Positions 14,542-23,385 of a DNA stretch of 28,002 bases are shown piece by piece. Numbering within the stretch: the first letter of the stretch is position 1; every line of letters starts with the position of its first letter. Position numbers and translations under genes: made by a program. The stretch is taken from positions 1-28,002 of the forward strand of contig CAYVDO010000058.1 in NCBI GenBank assembly GCA_964450125.1, read 5' to 3'. A model generated the notes under the pieces. That model saw only the letters and a program-made list of their open reading frames with translations, was not told the DNA's origin and made no database searches. The stretch is from JADJOY01 sp964450125. Its GTDB lineage: Bacteria; JADJOY01.

Positions 14542-14958
14542 ATGCTCCGCCTCGCTCGATTCCGCCGCATCGGCACGTTCGCGTCTGCGGTGCTGGCGCT
14601 GATGACGGCGGTCGTTCCCGCTCGCGTCGCGGGCGGCGCAGTGCTCTGCGTGGCGAGCTCGCACGTCGCGATCGAGCAGCGCCACGCAGCGACGGTGTGC
14701 GTGGAAGCTGCCACCACCGCCCGCAACGATCTCGACGTGGATGCCGACGACGCTTGCTTCGATCTTGCACTTCCCGCGCCCGATGCCATGAAGCACGGGA
14801 ACGAGCGCACGAGCACGACCGCACCGTCTGCGACACCCGTCGGCGTCGTTTCGCTTCCTCTGCAGCGGGGCTTCCTCGCGGCACCTCCCGAGTTCAGCGC
14901 ATCGGCTCGCCTGAGTGCAGCCGACCTGCGACTCGCGATCCGCGTCTTCCGCATTTGA
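14542..14958 (+). CDS. Small exported hypothetical protein at the head of the czc-like operon
   Basis: The 138-residue protein has an N-terminal signal sequence (basic MLRLARFRR, hydrophobic IGTFASAVLALMTAVVP, likely cut near residue 29). It is followed by GGAVLCVASSHVAIEQRH, a stretch I associate with small exported proteins found beside metal-efflux genes. Three Cys and several His in the mature part could bind metal. It ends 167 bp before CzcC, in the same direction. ATG 14542 gives the best signal peptide; a TTG at 14479 is less likely. Function unknown; a periplasmic metal-binding accessory is a guess from position. Confidence 0.6.
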   Translation: MLRLARFRRIGTFASAVLALMTAVVPARVAGGAVLCVASSHVAIEQRHAATVCVEAATTARNDLDVDADDACFDLALPAPDAMKHGNERTSTTAPSATPVGVVSLPLQRGFLAAPPEFSASARLSAADLRLAIRVFRI

Positions 14959-14971
14959 TACGAGCGCTCCC

Positions 14972-14989
14972 GCGCGGTCGTGACCGCGC
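14972..14989. other. Hairpin in the gap before czcC
   Basis: GCGCGGTC-GT-GACCGCGC forms an 8-bp perfect stem just after the small exported gene. There is no T-run, so it may be a weak terminator or an mRNA processing/stability element within the operon. The remaining gap to 15125 shows only GC-rich sequence and the czcC ribosome site GGAGG (15114-15118). Confidence 0.4.
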
Positions 14990-15125
14990 AGGGGTCTCGC
15001 TGCGTTCGCACATCGCTCCGTAGCCATCGCGGCTGCGCAGCGTCGAGGTGCACGCAGCGAAGTCGCGCGCGAGCGATGCGCTCGCGTCGCTCGCAATGCC
15101 GTCACTCGCATGCGGAGGCGCTGGT

Positions 15126-16508
15126 ATGGGGTGCTTGGCCCGTCGTCGTGCATCCGTCCGGAACTTGGTGGTCACGCTCGCCGCCCTGGCTGTGGTGCTG
15201 CGTTCAACGACGGTTCCCGCGGCCGAAGCGGCCGCGGCGCCGTCACCTCCCACGCCGAGCGCACCGCAATCGCCGCTCGTCACTCCCGCGAGTGCAGCGG
15301 CGCGCACGCCGCTCACGCTCACCGAAGCGATCGCCACGGCGCTCGCGCGATCACCAGCACTCGCTTCGTTCACCGCCGAGCTCGGGATTCGCGAAGGCGA
15401 GCGGGTCACGGCCTCGCTGACACCCAACCCCGAGCTGACGCTGGAACAGGAGAACTTCGCGGGCAGCGGCGCGACTCGTGCCTGGCGGGCGGCCGAGACC
15501 ACGCTGGCGCTGGAGCAAGTCCTCGAGCTGGGAGACGAGCGCGCGCGCCGAATTCGCGCTGCGGAGCTGGCGCGCGACGTCGGCGCCTGGGAGCATGCCG
15601 CCACCCGCGTCGAGGTCGCACGAGCGACGGCCGAGGCATTCGTTCACGCGCTGGCTGCAACCGAACGTGTCGCCGCCGCGCGAGAACGCGTGGCCATCGA
15701 GTCGGCGCTCCGGGACTCGATCCGCAGCGCCCTGCGCGTGGGCGCTGCATCCACCGTCGACGAGCGGCGGGCGGCGTTCGCGCTGGCGCACGCATCCGCC
15801 GAGCTCGATCGACGCATGCGTGAGGAGCGTGGCGCGCGACTCGCCCTCGCCGCCACTTGGGGCGGCGCAACGGAAGAGGTGAGCTCGCTGCACGGCGACC
15901 TCGCGATCCCTAGGCCACCGGCGAACGTCGAATCCGCGCTAGCGCGCGTGGGCGAGTTTCCCGACGTCGCGCGCTGGGAGTCGGAGATCGCCGCACGCGG
16001 TGCGCTACTCGCGCTCGAGGATGCACGAGCCGTCCCCGATCTGCGCGTCGGCGCAGGCGCACGCCACCTCGCAGAGAGCGACGACGTGGCGATGGTGGCC
16101 TCGGTCGGTGTCTCGCTGCCGCTCTTCGATCGCAATCAGGGCCAGATCGTTGCGGCGCGCCACGAGCGTGAGCGCGTCGTCGCCGAGTCGCGCGCTGCGC
16201 GGATTGCGCGCGAAGCCGAGGTCCGAAGCGCGCACGAACGGCTCGTGACTGCGTACGCGCGCGCCGAAGCGTTGCGGTCGACCCTGGTTCCGGAGGCCGA
16301 TTCCCTGCTCGAGGACGTGCGCGAGGCCTATCGGCGCGGGCTGCTTCGGCTGGGGGACGTGCTGGACGCCCAGCGCGCGGTCTCGGACCTCCGCCTCGAA
16401 GCGATCGACGCCCACGAGGAGTTCCACGTGGCGGAGCTCGCGCTCCCCAGCTTTCTCGAACGAGTGACGCCGCCGAGCGCCGCGCCACCGAAGGGAGATC
16501 GTCCATGA
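15126..16508 (+). CDS. czcC: Outer-membrane efflux protein, TolC family (CzcC-like)
   Basis: The 460-residue protein has a signal peptide (about 1-33), then a TolC-type layout. The first repeat starts LTLTEAIATALARSPAL and has the typical NPELTLEQENF segment. The second repeat contains VSLPLFDRNQGQIVAARHE, the hallmark of CzcC-type heavy-metal outer-membrane factors. Long Ala/Arg/Glu helices would form the periplasmic barrel. It would be the exit duct of the tripartite pump with the next two genes. ATG 15126 has GGAGG seven bases upstream, better than the longer ORF start. Its stop overlaps the czcB start by 4 bp. The symbol is by family and operon order; the metal is not determined. Confidence 0.9.
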   Translation: MGCLARRRASVRNLVVTLAALAVVLRSTTVPAAEAAAAPSPPTPSAPQSPLVTPASAAARTPLTLTEAIATALARSPALASFTAELGIREGERVTASLTPNPELTLEQENFAGSGATRAWRAAETTLALEQVLELGDERARRIRAAELARDVGAWEHAATRVEVARATAEAFVHALAATERVAAARERVAIESALRDSIRSALRVGAASTVDERRAAFALAHASAELDRRMREERGARLALAATWGGATEEVSSLHGDLAIPRPPANVESALARVGEFPDVARWESEIAARGALLALEDARAVPDLRVGAGARHLAESDDVAMVASVGVSLPLFDRNQGQIVAARHERERVVAESRAARIAREAEVRSAHERLVTAYARAEALRSTLVPEADSLLEDVREAYRRGLLRLGDVLDAQRAVSDLRLEAIDAHEEFHVAELALPSFLERVTPPSAAPPKGDRP

Positions 16509-17533
16509 CGACGGCGAACCGGCTCTCCGCTCGACTTCGCACATGCCTGGTCACACTCGCAACGCTTGCTGCGGTCTCGTTCGGCGGAGCGCGCGCCGCG
16601 GATCCGCACGCCGAGCACGATCACGGGGCATCGCGAGGCGCGGCACACGCCAGTCGGCACGGCGATGCGCACGCAGACGGGTCTCACGGCGAGCCCGAAG
16701 TCGAGCCCGGTGAACACCACGACGAGTCGCTCAGGCTCGGCGTGGACGAGCTGGCCCGCCACGGGATCGAGGTGGCCGCCGCTGCTCCGGGATCGATCGA
16801 CGCCGGTCTCGAGCTCCTGGGCGAGGTGAGCGCGAACGAGGACGGGCTCGCTCACCTCACCCCGCGCTTTCCCGGGATCGTGCGCGAGGTGCGTCGCAAC
16901 GTCGGCGATCGCGTGCGCAAGGGCGAGGTGCTCGCCGTGATCGAAAGCAGCGAGACCTTGGCACCCTACGAGCTCACCACACTCGTCGACGGCACGATCC
17001 TCGCCAAGCACGTGACTCGCGGCGAAGCCGTGGACCGCGACCACGAGGCCTTCGTCGTCGCGGACTTGAGCAGTGTGTGGGTGCGCCTGCGCGTCTATCA
17101 GCGCGATCTGACACGACTGCGTTCGGGGCAGGAAGTGCGTGTTCGCGGCGGGGCCGACGGGCCGCGCGCCGACGGGCGCATCGGCTATCTCACGCCGGTG
17201 CTCGATCCCACCACGCGTACCGCGACGGCGCGCGTCGAGCTCGCGAACCCGAGCGGCGAGTGGCGACCGGGGATGTTCGTGACGGCCGCCGTGCTCGACC
17301 CGATCGCCGCGGCCGTCACGGTTCCGGTCGATGCGCTGCAAACGCTCGAAGGACAGCCCACCGTGTTCGTGGTCGACACCGACGTGTCTCCCCGCAGCGT
17401 GGTGCCGGGGCGTCGCGGTCGCACCCGCGTCGAGATCGTGTCGGGGCTCGTCGCCGGAGAGCGCATCGCCGTCACGCGGACCTTCTTGCTCAAAGCCGAG
17501 CTCGGCAAGTCCGAAGCCGAGCACCACCACTGA
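16505..17533 (+). CDS. czcB: Periplasmic adaptor subunit of heavy-metal RND efflux (CzcB-like)
   Basis: The 342-residue membrane fusion protein has a signal peptide (about 1-32, ending ARA-AD) and a very His/Asp/Glu-rich segment (33-74, e.g. DPHAEHDHG, GEHHDES) suited to metal capture in the periplasm. Next come a lipoyl-like/barrel-sandwich domain (GIVREVRRNVGDRVRKGEVL, GTILAKHVTRGEAV) and beta-barrel and membrane-proximal parts (GYLTPVLDPTTRTATARVEL, WRPGMFV). The C-terminus is HHH. The alpha-helical hairpin looks very short or absent, as in some metal-efflux adaptors. It joins CzcA to CzcC. The start overlaps the czcC stop (ATGA) and GGGAGA lies upstream. Confidence 0.92.
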   Translation: MTTANRLSARLRTCLVTLATLAAVSFGGARAADPHAEHDHGASRGAAHASRHGDAHADGSHGEPEVEPGEHHDESLRLGVDELARHGIEVAAAAPGSIDAGLELLGEVSANEDGLAHLTPRFPGIVREVRRNVGDRVRKGEVLAVIESSETLAPYELTTLVDGTILAKHVTRGEAVDRDHEAFVVADLSSVWVRLRVYQRDLTRLRSGQEVRVRGGADGPRADGRIGYLTPVLDPTTRTATARVELANPSGEWRPGMFVTAAVLDPIAAAVTVPVDALQTLEGQPTVFVVDTDVSPRSVVPGRRGRTRVEIVSGLVAGERIAVTRTFLLKAELGKSEAEHHH

Positions 17534-17544
17534 GGAGGCACGAA

Positions 17545-20500
17545 GTGATCGAACGCGTGCTGCGGTTTTCATTGGCCCGGCGGCAGTTCGTGTTCCTCGC
17601 CACCGCGGTGCTCGCGCTCGTCGGCGCCCGTTCCGCGAGCGTGCTGCCGATCGACGCGGTCCCCGACATCACCAACAACCAGGTGCAGATCAACGCCGAG
17701 AACCCGGCGCTCTCGCCCACCGAGATCGAGAAGCAGGTCACCTTCCCCATCGAGACCGCGCTGGCGGGGGTGCCAGGGCTCGATTACACGCGTTCGCTCT
17801 CGCGGAACGGCTTCGCGCAAGTGACCGCGATCTTCCACGACGACGTGGACGTCTACTTCGCACGCCAGCAGGTCCTCGAACGCTTGACCGAGATCCGCGC
17901 GACCTTGCCCGCGGGAACCGAGCCCACGATGGGGCCGATCGCCACCGGCTTGGGCGAGGTAGCGATGTGGGTGGTCCGCTACGCACCGCGGGACGGCGAG
18001 CGTGCGGCGGCCGCGAGCGCCGACGGCGGCCCCGGCCTGCAGCCGGACGGCTCCTACGTCACACCCGAAGGCGAGCGGCTGACCACCGAGCTCGAGCGCG
18101 CCGCGTATCTGCGCACGGTGCAGGACTGGATCGTGCGACCCCAGCTCAAGAACGTGCCCGGAGTGGCTGGGATCGATGCCATCGGCGGATTCGTGAAGCA
18201 ATTCCACGTGCAGCCCGATCCCGCGTTGCTGGTGGCGCACGGTCTCACCTTCCACGACCTGGTGGAGGCGCTCGAAGCCAACAACGTGAGCGCCGGCGCC
18301 GGCACGATCGAGAGCAACGGCGAAGCGTGGGTGGTGCGGGCCACCGGACGCATCCAGCGTGTCGACGAGATCGAATCGATCCTCGTGAAAACACGGAACG
18401 GAGTCCCGATCGTCGTGCGTGACGTGGCGTGGGTCGGTGTCGGGCCCGAGATGCGCACCGGCAGCGCCAGCGAGGCCGGCGAAGAGGTCGTGGTGGGCAC
18501 CGCGCTCATGCGCATCGGCGAGAACAGCCGCACGGTGGCGCGCGCGGTGACGGCGGCGCTCGCGGAGGTTGCGAAGCGCCTCCCCTCGGACGTCGAGGTC
18601 CGAACGGTGCTCGACCGCACCGAGCTGGTGGACGCGACCATCCGCACCGTGGCCAAGAACCTCGCGGAAGGCGCGATCCTGGTGATCGTGGTGCTCTTCG
18701 CGTTACTCGGGAATTTCCGTGCCGCGTTGCTCACGGCGTTGGCCATCCCGCTCTCGATGCTGCTCACGGCGATCGGCATGGTCGAGAGCCGGATCAGCGG
18801 AAATCTGATGAGCCTGGGCGCAATCGACTTCGGGCTGCTCGTCGACGGCTCGGTGATCATCGTCGAGAACTGCCTCAGACTCCTGGCCGAGCGCCAGCAG
18901 CATCTCGGACGCACGCTGACGCTGCGAGAGCGGCTCGAGGTGACCCTCGTCGCGAGCAAGCAGGTGCTGGGACCGGCCGTCTTCGGCGGCGCGATCATCG
19001 TCACCGTGTACGTGCCCATCCTCTTTCTGACCGGTGTCGAAGGAAAGATGTTTCGGCCGATGGCTCTCACCGTGATCTTCGCGCTCGTGGCGGCGTTCGT
19101 GATCGCGCTGACCTTCGTGCCTGCGATGGCGGCCACGGTGCTCTCCGGCCGCGTCCGCGAGCGCGAGAACCCGCTGGTGCGGGTCGCACGGCGCGCGTAC
19201 GAACCGAGCCTCGCGCTCGCGCTGCGCTTTCGCGGGCTCGTGATCGCCGCGGCGGTGCTGGTGTTCGCCGGATCGATCGTGCTCTTCACGCGTCTGGGCC
19301 AGGAATTCGTGCCTACGCTCGCCGAGCTCGACTTCGCCATCCACGCGATCCGCATCCCGAGCACCAGCCTGACCGAATCCACCGCCATGCAACGCGACGT
19401 GGAGAAGGCCATCCAGCGCGTGCCCGAGGTGGCGTTCGCGTTCTCGAAGACCGGTACCGCGGAGATGGCTTCGGATCCCATGCCGCCCAACGTTTCGGAC
19501 ACGTTCGTGGTGCTGAAGCCCCGGCGTGACTGGCCCACGCCGTCGACCACGAAGGCCGAGATCGGCGAGCGAATCGAAGCCGAGCTCGCCGATCTGATCG
19601 GCAACAACTACGAGTTCACTCAGCCCATCGAGATGCGCTTCAACGAGCTCATCGCGGGCGTGCGCGGTGACGTCGCGGTCAAGGTCTTCGGAGACGACTT
19701 CGAGCGGCTGCTGCCGGTGGCACGGCGCATCGCCGCCGAGCTGAGCGCCACTCCGGGTGCCACGGACGTGCGCGTGGAGCAGGTCAGCGGTCTGCCGCTT
19801 CTGAGCATCGACGCCGACCGGCACGCGCTCGCCCGCTACGGACTCTCGGTCGCGGACGTGCAGGAGGTGGCGTCGATCGCGGTGGGTGGGCGCGAAGCGG
19901 GTCAGGTATTCGAGGGAGACCGGCGCTTCGACCTCGTCGTGCGGCTCCCAGAGCCCTTTCGCCACGACCTCACGGCGCTGGCGAGCCTGCCGATCCCACT
20001 CGCTCACGACGACGACGACGCGGCAGTCGAAGGCGGTGCCCGGCCTGCGTTCCTGCCACTCTCCGAGCTCGCGGACCTGGTCGTGACGGAGGGCCCGAAC
20101 CAGATCAGCCGTGAGAACGGCAAGCGCCGGATCGTCGTGCAAGCGAACGTGACCGATCGCGACCTCGGTTCGTTCGTCGCCGATGCCGCCGCGCGGATCG
20201 ACGCCAACGTCGAGATCGCGCCGGGAAGCTGGCTCGCATGGGGCGGCCAATTCGAGAACCTGATCGCAGCCAAGAAGCGACTCACGATCGTGGTGCCACT
20301 TTGCTTCGGGCTGATCTTCGCGCTGCTCTACGCGTCGCTCGGGTCGGCGCGCGACGCGCTGCTGGTGTTCAGCGGCGTGCCGCTGGCGCTGAGCGGCGGC
20401 GTGCTTTCGCTCTGGCTCCGACAGATGCCGTTCTCGATCTCGTCCGCGGTCGGCTTCATCGCGCTTTCCGGCATCGCCGTGCTCAACGGATTGGTGATGA

Positions 20501-20784
20501 TCACGTTCATCCAGCAACTGCGCGCCGAAGGCTTGCCGCTCGTCGAAGCGATCCAGCGTGGCGCCGTGACGCGGCTGCGGCCGGTGCTCATGACCGCCCT
20601 CGTGGCTTCGCTCGGCTTCGTCCCGATGATGCTCGCGACGGGCACAGGCGCCGAAGTGCAGCGACCCGTCGCCACGGTGGTCGTCGGCGGCCTCGTCACC
20701 AGCACGGCCCTCACGCTGCTGGTGCTACCGGCGCTCTATCGTGTCGCGGCGCGCTCCGACGCTCCGGTGACGACCGCGGCGTGA
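17545..20784 (+). CDS. czcA: Heavy-metal efflux RND pump (CzcA-like)
   Basis: The 1079-residue inner-membrane RND transporter has full family length with 12 helices in two halves. It shows IDAVPDITNNQVQI near the N-terminus and GIDAIGGFVKQFHVQPDP in the first porter domain. The helix-4 signature DFGLLVDGSVIIVENC starts at about residue 428. That DFGxxVDGxVIxVEN form belongs to the HME subclasses exporting divalent cations (Zn, Co, Cd, Ni) rather than the monovalent Cu/Ag CusA type, which has MVDAAIVMIEN. It is proton-driven. GTG 17545 is supported by AGGAGG at 17533-17538. It ends the operon and converges on the PCMT-like gene; the junction holds only the palindrome GGCGCGCGCGCC. The exact metal is untested. 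Confidence 0.95.
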   Translation: MIERVLRFSLARRQFVFLATAVLALVGARSASVLPIDAVPDITNNQVQINAENPALSPTEIEKQVTFPIETALAGVPGLDYTRSLSRNGFAQVTAIFHDDVDVYFARQQVLERLTEIRATLPAGTEPTMGPIATGLGEVAMWVVRYAPRDGERAAAASADGGPGLQPDGSYVTPEGERLTTELERAAYLRTVQDWIVRPQLKNVPGVAGIDAIGGFVKQFHVQPDPALLVAHGLTFHDLVEALEANNVSAGAGTIESNGEAWVVRATGRIQRVDEIESILVKTRNGVPIVVRDVAWVGVGPEMRTGSASEAGEEVVVGTALMRIGENSRTVARAVTAALAEVAKRLPSDVEVRTVLDRTELVDATIRTVAKNLAEGAILVIVVLFALLGNFRAALLTALAIPLSMLLTAIGMVESRISGNLMSLGAIDFGLLVDGSVIIVENCLRLLAERQQHLGRTLTLRERLEVTLVASKQVLGPAVFGGAIIVTVYVPILFLTGVEGKMFRPMALTVIFALVAAFVIALTFVPAMAATVLSGRVRERENPLVRVARRAYEPSLALALRFRGLVIAAAVLVFAGSIVLFTRLGQEFVPTLAELDFAIHAIRIPSTSLTESTAMQRDVEKAIQRVPEVAFAFSKTGTAEMASDPMPPNVSDTFVVLKPRRDWPTPSTTKAEIGERIEAELADLIGNNYEFTQPIEMRFNELIAGVRGDVAVKVFGDDFERLLPVARRIAAELSATPGATDVRVEQVSGLPLLSIDADRHALARYGLSVADVQEVASIAVGGREAGQVFEGDRRFDLVVRLPEPFRHDLTALASLPIPLAHDDDDAAVEGGARPAFLPLSELADLVVTEGPNQISRENGKRRIVVQANVTDRDLGSFVADAAARIDANVEIAPGSWLAWGGQFENLIAAKKRLTIVVPLCFGLIFALLYASLGSARDALLVFSGVPLALSGGVLSLWLRQMPFSISSAVGFIALSGIAVLNGLVMITFIQQLRAEGLPLVEAIQRGAVTRLRPVLMTALVASLGFVPMMLATGTGAEVQRPVATVVVGGLVTSTALTLLVLPALYRVAARSDAPVTTAA

Positions 20785-20813
20785 GGCGCGCGCGCCCCCG
20801 AAACCCACACGCC

Positions 20814-21662
20814 TCAAGCCTTGCTGCGCTCGGGTTCGTCGCGCGACAACCACCAGCCGTCGCCAACGCACCAGGCGCTGGGATCCGGCAACACGTTGCG
20901 CCTGAGCGAGCGAATGGTGCCGTGCGTCCCGCGTTCGAGGGCGGCCGAAAGCGAAGTCGCCGCGGCGTCGTCCCGGGCGCCGATGCAGGGCACGAACGCC
21001 ACTCGTGCGAACGCGGTCGCCGCGTAGGCCTCCGTCGCCAGTCGCGTGACCTTCAGCATGACGCCGACGCCCTCGTTCGGCGTGAGCGGGAATACCAAAC
21101 GGCCACCGACACGCAGCGCATCGAGCCAGGCGGGCGGGGGATGCGTGGTGCCTGCGTTCACGTAGATGACGTCGTAGCTACCGAGATGGGCCAGCAGGAC
21201 GGATCCCGCGTGAACCGTTACGTGGGCGAAGTCGGCGAGATTGGCGGTCGCCCGCGCCGCGAGGTCGCGCTCGATCTCGTACGCGTCGACGTGACCGTTC
21301 GCGCCGACGAGCGTGGCCAGAATCGCCGTGTAGTAGCCGGTTCCCGCGCCTACGTGCAGCGCCCGCTCGCCCCACGCGGGTGCTGCTTCCGAGAGAAACC
21401 GCGCGTGCAGCGACGGCTGTCCGTTGTTGATGCGCCGGTCGGGCGCCAGACCGACGAGGATGTCTTGATAGAGCAGCGCCGGATCGTCGCTGCGCGTGGA
21501 GATGTACCGGTCTGCAGCGACGCACACCTGCCACGGTCCCGGGCCGAGGTAGTCCTCGCGCGGAACCGCTGCGAACGCGTCGATCAGCCGCTGCTCACCG
21601 GATCCGAACGCCGTCACGAGGAGCTCGGCGTAAAATCGACGGTGGTCGAGAATCGATGTCAT
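20814..21662 (-). CDS. Protein-L-isoaspartate O-methyltransferase-like methyltransferase
   Basis: The 282-residue protein is built on a PCMT-type SAM methyltransferase. INNGQPSLHARFL (78-90) corresponds to the substrate-side ISQP motif, HVGAGTGYYTAIL (103-115) is SAM motif I, and VDAYEIERDLAARA is the acidic second strand. Next come YDVIYVNAGTTHPPPAWLDA and LRVGGRLVFPL, as in PCMT. Canonical PCMT repairs isoaspartyl residues; here the chain is longer, with an extra C-terminal 60 residues, and the usual ISQP is NNGQP, so the substrate may differ. ATG 21662 is preferred over the start at 21683; neither has a strong Shine-Dalgarno. It is last of a minus-strand series and convergent with czcA. 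Confidence 0.8.
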   Translation of the reverse strand: MTSILDHRRFYAELLVTAFGSGEQRLIDAFAAVPREDYLGPGPWQVCVAADRYISTRSDDPALLYQDILVGLAPDRRINNGQPSLHARFLSEAAPAWGERALHVGAGTGYYTAILATLVGANGHVDAYEIERDLAARATANLADFAHVTVHAGSVLLAHLGSYDVIYVNAGTTHPPPAWLDALRVGGRLVFPLTPNEGVGVMLKVTRLATEAYAATAFARVAFVPCIGARDDAAATSLSAALERGTHGTIRSLRRNVLPDPSAWCVGDGWWLSRDEPERSKA

Positions 21663-21743
21663 GGCTCGGCCATCGGTGCGCACTCGCGACGCGGATACGT
21701 CGCAAGTTGCCGATCCATCACGGCGCGCACGTGACCGGGCAGG

Positions 21744-22259
21744 TCACTGATCCGCCGCAAAGACCGTTCCCAAGCCGCGGCGGGCAGCCGACTCGTAGAA
21801 CTCGCGAGCGAAGGTGAAGTACTCCCACGTGCCCTCGAAGTCCTGCTCGCTCAGCTCGTAATCGTAGCGGAACGCCCCGGGATCCGGCGGCGTCCGATCG
21901 AGAGCGAAGTAGCGCTCGCGAAACCAGGCCTGATCGATGAGCGCGAGCCGCGCCGGCATGCGCCGCACCCAGCGCGGGGGCACGTACGAGATCAGCCAGT
22001 CCTCGCTGCGGGACAGCGGCTGGCCGCCGAGGATGCAGCGACGCAATAGCGGGTCTCCGTGGGTGTAGTCGAGCCAGCCGTCGCAGAGCACACGATGCAT
22101 CGCGTCCCACGACTTGTCGAGGAGCTGAACGCGTCCGTCGGCGTCGGCCGCTGGACAGAGCGAGTTGAGGTACGCCGCGAGCTTCGTCGTATCCGTCGCG
22201 ATCTGCACGACGAGCCGTTCGTGGAATCGAAGCGCCGTGAGCCACCCCCGACAGGCCAA
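21744..22259 (-). CDS. DUF1877 family protein (YfbM-like)
   Basis: The 171-residue protein has the DUF1877 pattern: LLDKSWDAMHRVLCDGW (46-62), the central LRRCILGGQPL and ISYVPPRWV, then the C-terminal YDYELSEQDFEGTWEYF..REFYESAARRGLGTVFA. The family (E. coli YfbM) has no proven function. The start is TTG 22259, supported by GAGGAG six bases upstream on the minus strand; no ATG fits. It lies 19 bp after the small membrane protein gene and 81 bp before the methyltransferase, probably in one transcript. Confidence 0.85.
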   Translation of the reverse strand: MACRGWLTALRFHERLVVQIATDTTKLAAYLNSLCPAADADGRVQLLDKSWDAMHRVLCDGWLDYTHGDPLLRRCILGGQPLSRSEDWLISYVPPRWVRRMPARLALIDQAWFRERYFALDRTPPDPGAFRYDYELSEQDFEGTWEYFTFAREFYESAARRGLGTVFAADQ

Positions 22260-22278
22260 CCGTCACTCCTCGCCGCTG

Positions 22279-22698
22279 CTACGAGACCTTGATCACGCGA
22301 TCGGAGCGGAGCCAGGCGGTCGCGATCATCCCGAAGAAGATCGTGAAGTAGATCGGCAGATCGTACGTGAGAAACCATCCGACCATCGGCCGACAGTAGT
22401 ACACGCTTCTACCCGAGCGGAAGGCATACGAGTGAATTGCATCGGCCGTACGAGGTGCGCACTGACGCGTCCACTCGAGCAGCACGATACTCGTCCCGAG
22501 AATCGCCATCAGCACGCACCCAACCCATTGGAACCACCGATACTCCTCCGGTCGCTTCAGGACGAACACGTATCGCCCCGAAGCACGCTTCCAGCCCCGC
22601 GCCGCGAGGCGGTCGTTGGCCCACAGCACGGCAGCACCGAAGAAAGCCAACCCGACGAAGATCAACGCCAGCTCGATCTCAGTCGCCCACGTTCCCAT
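22279..22698 (-). CDS. Small membrane protein of unknown function
   Basis: The 139-residue protein has three predicted helices: IELALIFVGLAFFGAAVLW near the N-terminus, WVGCVLMAILGTSIVLL in the middle, and LPIYFTIFFGMIATAWL near the C-terminus. The loop between the first two (ARGWKRASGRYVFVLKRPEE) is basic and probably cytoplasmic. I do not recognise the family. It overlaps the end of the upstream 192-residue gene by 20 bp, so the two are likely translated together and may act as a pair. Confidence 0.6.
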   Translation of the reverse strand: MGTWATEIELALIFVGLAFFGAAVLWANDRLAARGWKRASGRYVFVLKRPEEYRWFQWVGCVLMAILGTSIVLLEWTRQCAPRTADAIHSYAFRSGRSVYYCRPMVGWFLTYDLPIYFTIFFGMIATAWLRSDRVIKVS

Positions 22699-23257
22699 CG
22701 CGGCTCACCTCGCGGTCGTAGTCGAGATCAGCGGTTCGAGTGCCACAGCACGATCTCCGGGCGGTCTCTGGCGAGTGGTGCCGCCCGAAATGGCTCGGCA
22801 GCGATGACATCCCTGCGAGCCCAACGAAGAGCCCCGCGACGAGCTGACGAGGATATGGGTCCTGAGGAAATACCGCCAGGACAGGCGGTCCAGCGCGTGA
22901 TTTGGCTTCGAGTGTTCGACAAACCGAGCAGAAGCGCACGCGAGCCACGCGCTCCGGCATGACGACACAGCCCGCGTGGTGCACCGTGTTCGCTTCGGGA
23001 AAGTTGCGATGTGCGATCACGTCCTCCGGTCGAATGGCCCGGAGCCCGTATGCAACATCCGCCCAGCCCTCTTCCATCGGGACCCGGTGCAAGGGGCAGA
23101 ACGAGGGATATTGCGCGCGAGCGTCCAACGCGGACGGCGGCGTATGCAATACGACGAGCACCGAAACAGTGATCACGAGCGAAGCGATGAGCGCGCCGCC
23201 GAGAGCGACGTCGAGGCTCTGCCTGCGCCGACTCACGGCGGTGACGTTTCCTCGCAT
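22679..23257 (-). CDS. Membrane-anchored Cys/His protein of unknown function
   Basis: The 192-residue protein has one N-terminal membrane helix (about 19-38, LGGALIASLVITVSVLVVLH) and a soluble part with a likely metal site: FCPLH (Cys54, His57), AGCVV (Cys97) and FCSVC (Cys110, Cys113). FPEAN and YGLRAI between them match a pattern I have seen in uncharacterised proteins (CxLH ... FPxA ... GC ... CxxC). The C-terminal third is less conserved-looking. ATG 23257 places the helix at the N-terminus; longer starts give Arg-rich non-coding sequence. It overlaps the next small membrane gene by 20 bp. Confidence 0.6.
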   Translation of the reverse strand: MRGNVTAVSRRRQSLDVALGGALIASLVITVSVLVVLHTPPSALDARAQYPSFCPLHRVPMEEGWADVAYGLRAIRPEDVIAHRNFPEANTVHHAGCVVMPERVARVRFCSVCRTLEAKSRAGPPVLAVFPQDPYPRQLVAGLFVGLAGMSSLPSHFGRHHSPETARRSCCGTRTADLDYDREVSRDGNVGD

Positions 23258-23385
23258 CGGCGATGCGCTCACGGTGTGCGAGCGCTGCGCTACTCCATGG
23301 CGCGTTCTCACGCATCGCCGCTCCCCTTCGGAGGTTACGCCAGAACGCCTCAAGGCGCGCTCGCGAAGATGGGCGCGTGCTCCGC

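Noticed and set aside
18703..20517. 604-residue minus-strand open frame antisense to czcA
   Set aside because: It mirrors the codons of the strongly supported czcA gene, is made mostly of His/Arg/Glu/Asp low-complexity sequence, and has no ribosome site or family motif. Similar antisense frames (for example 18054-19607) are rejected for the same reason.
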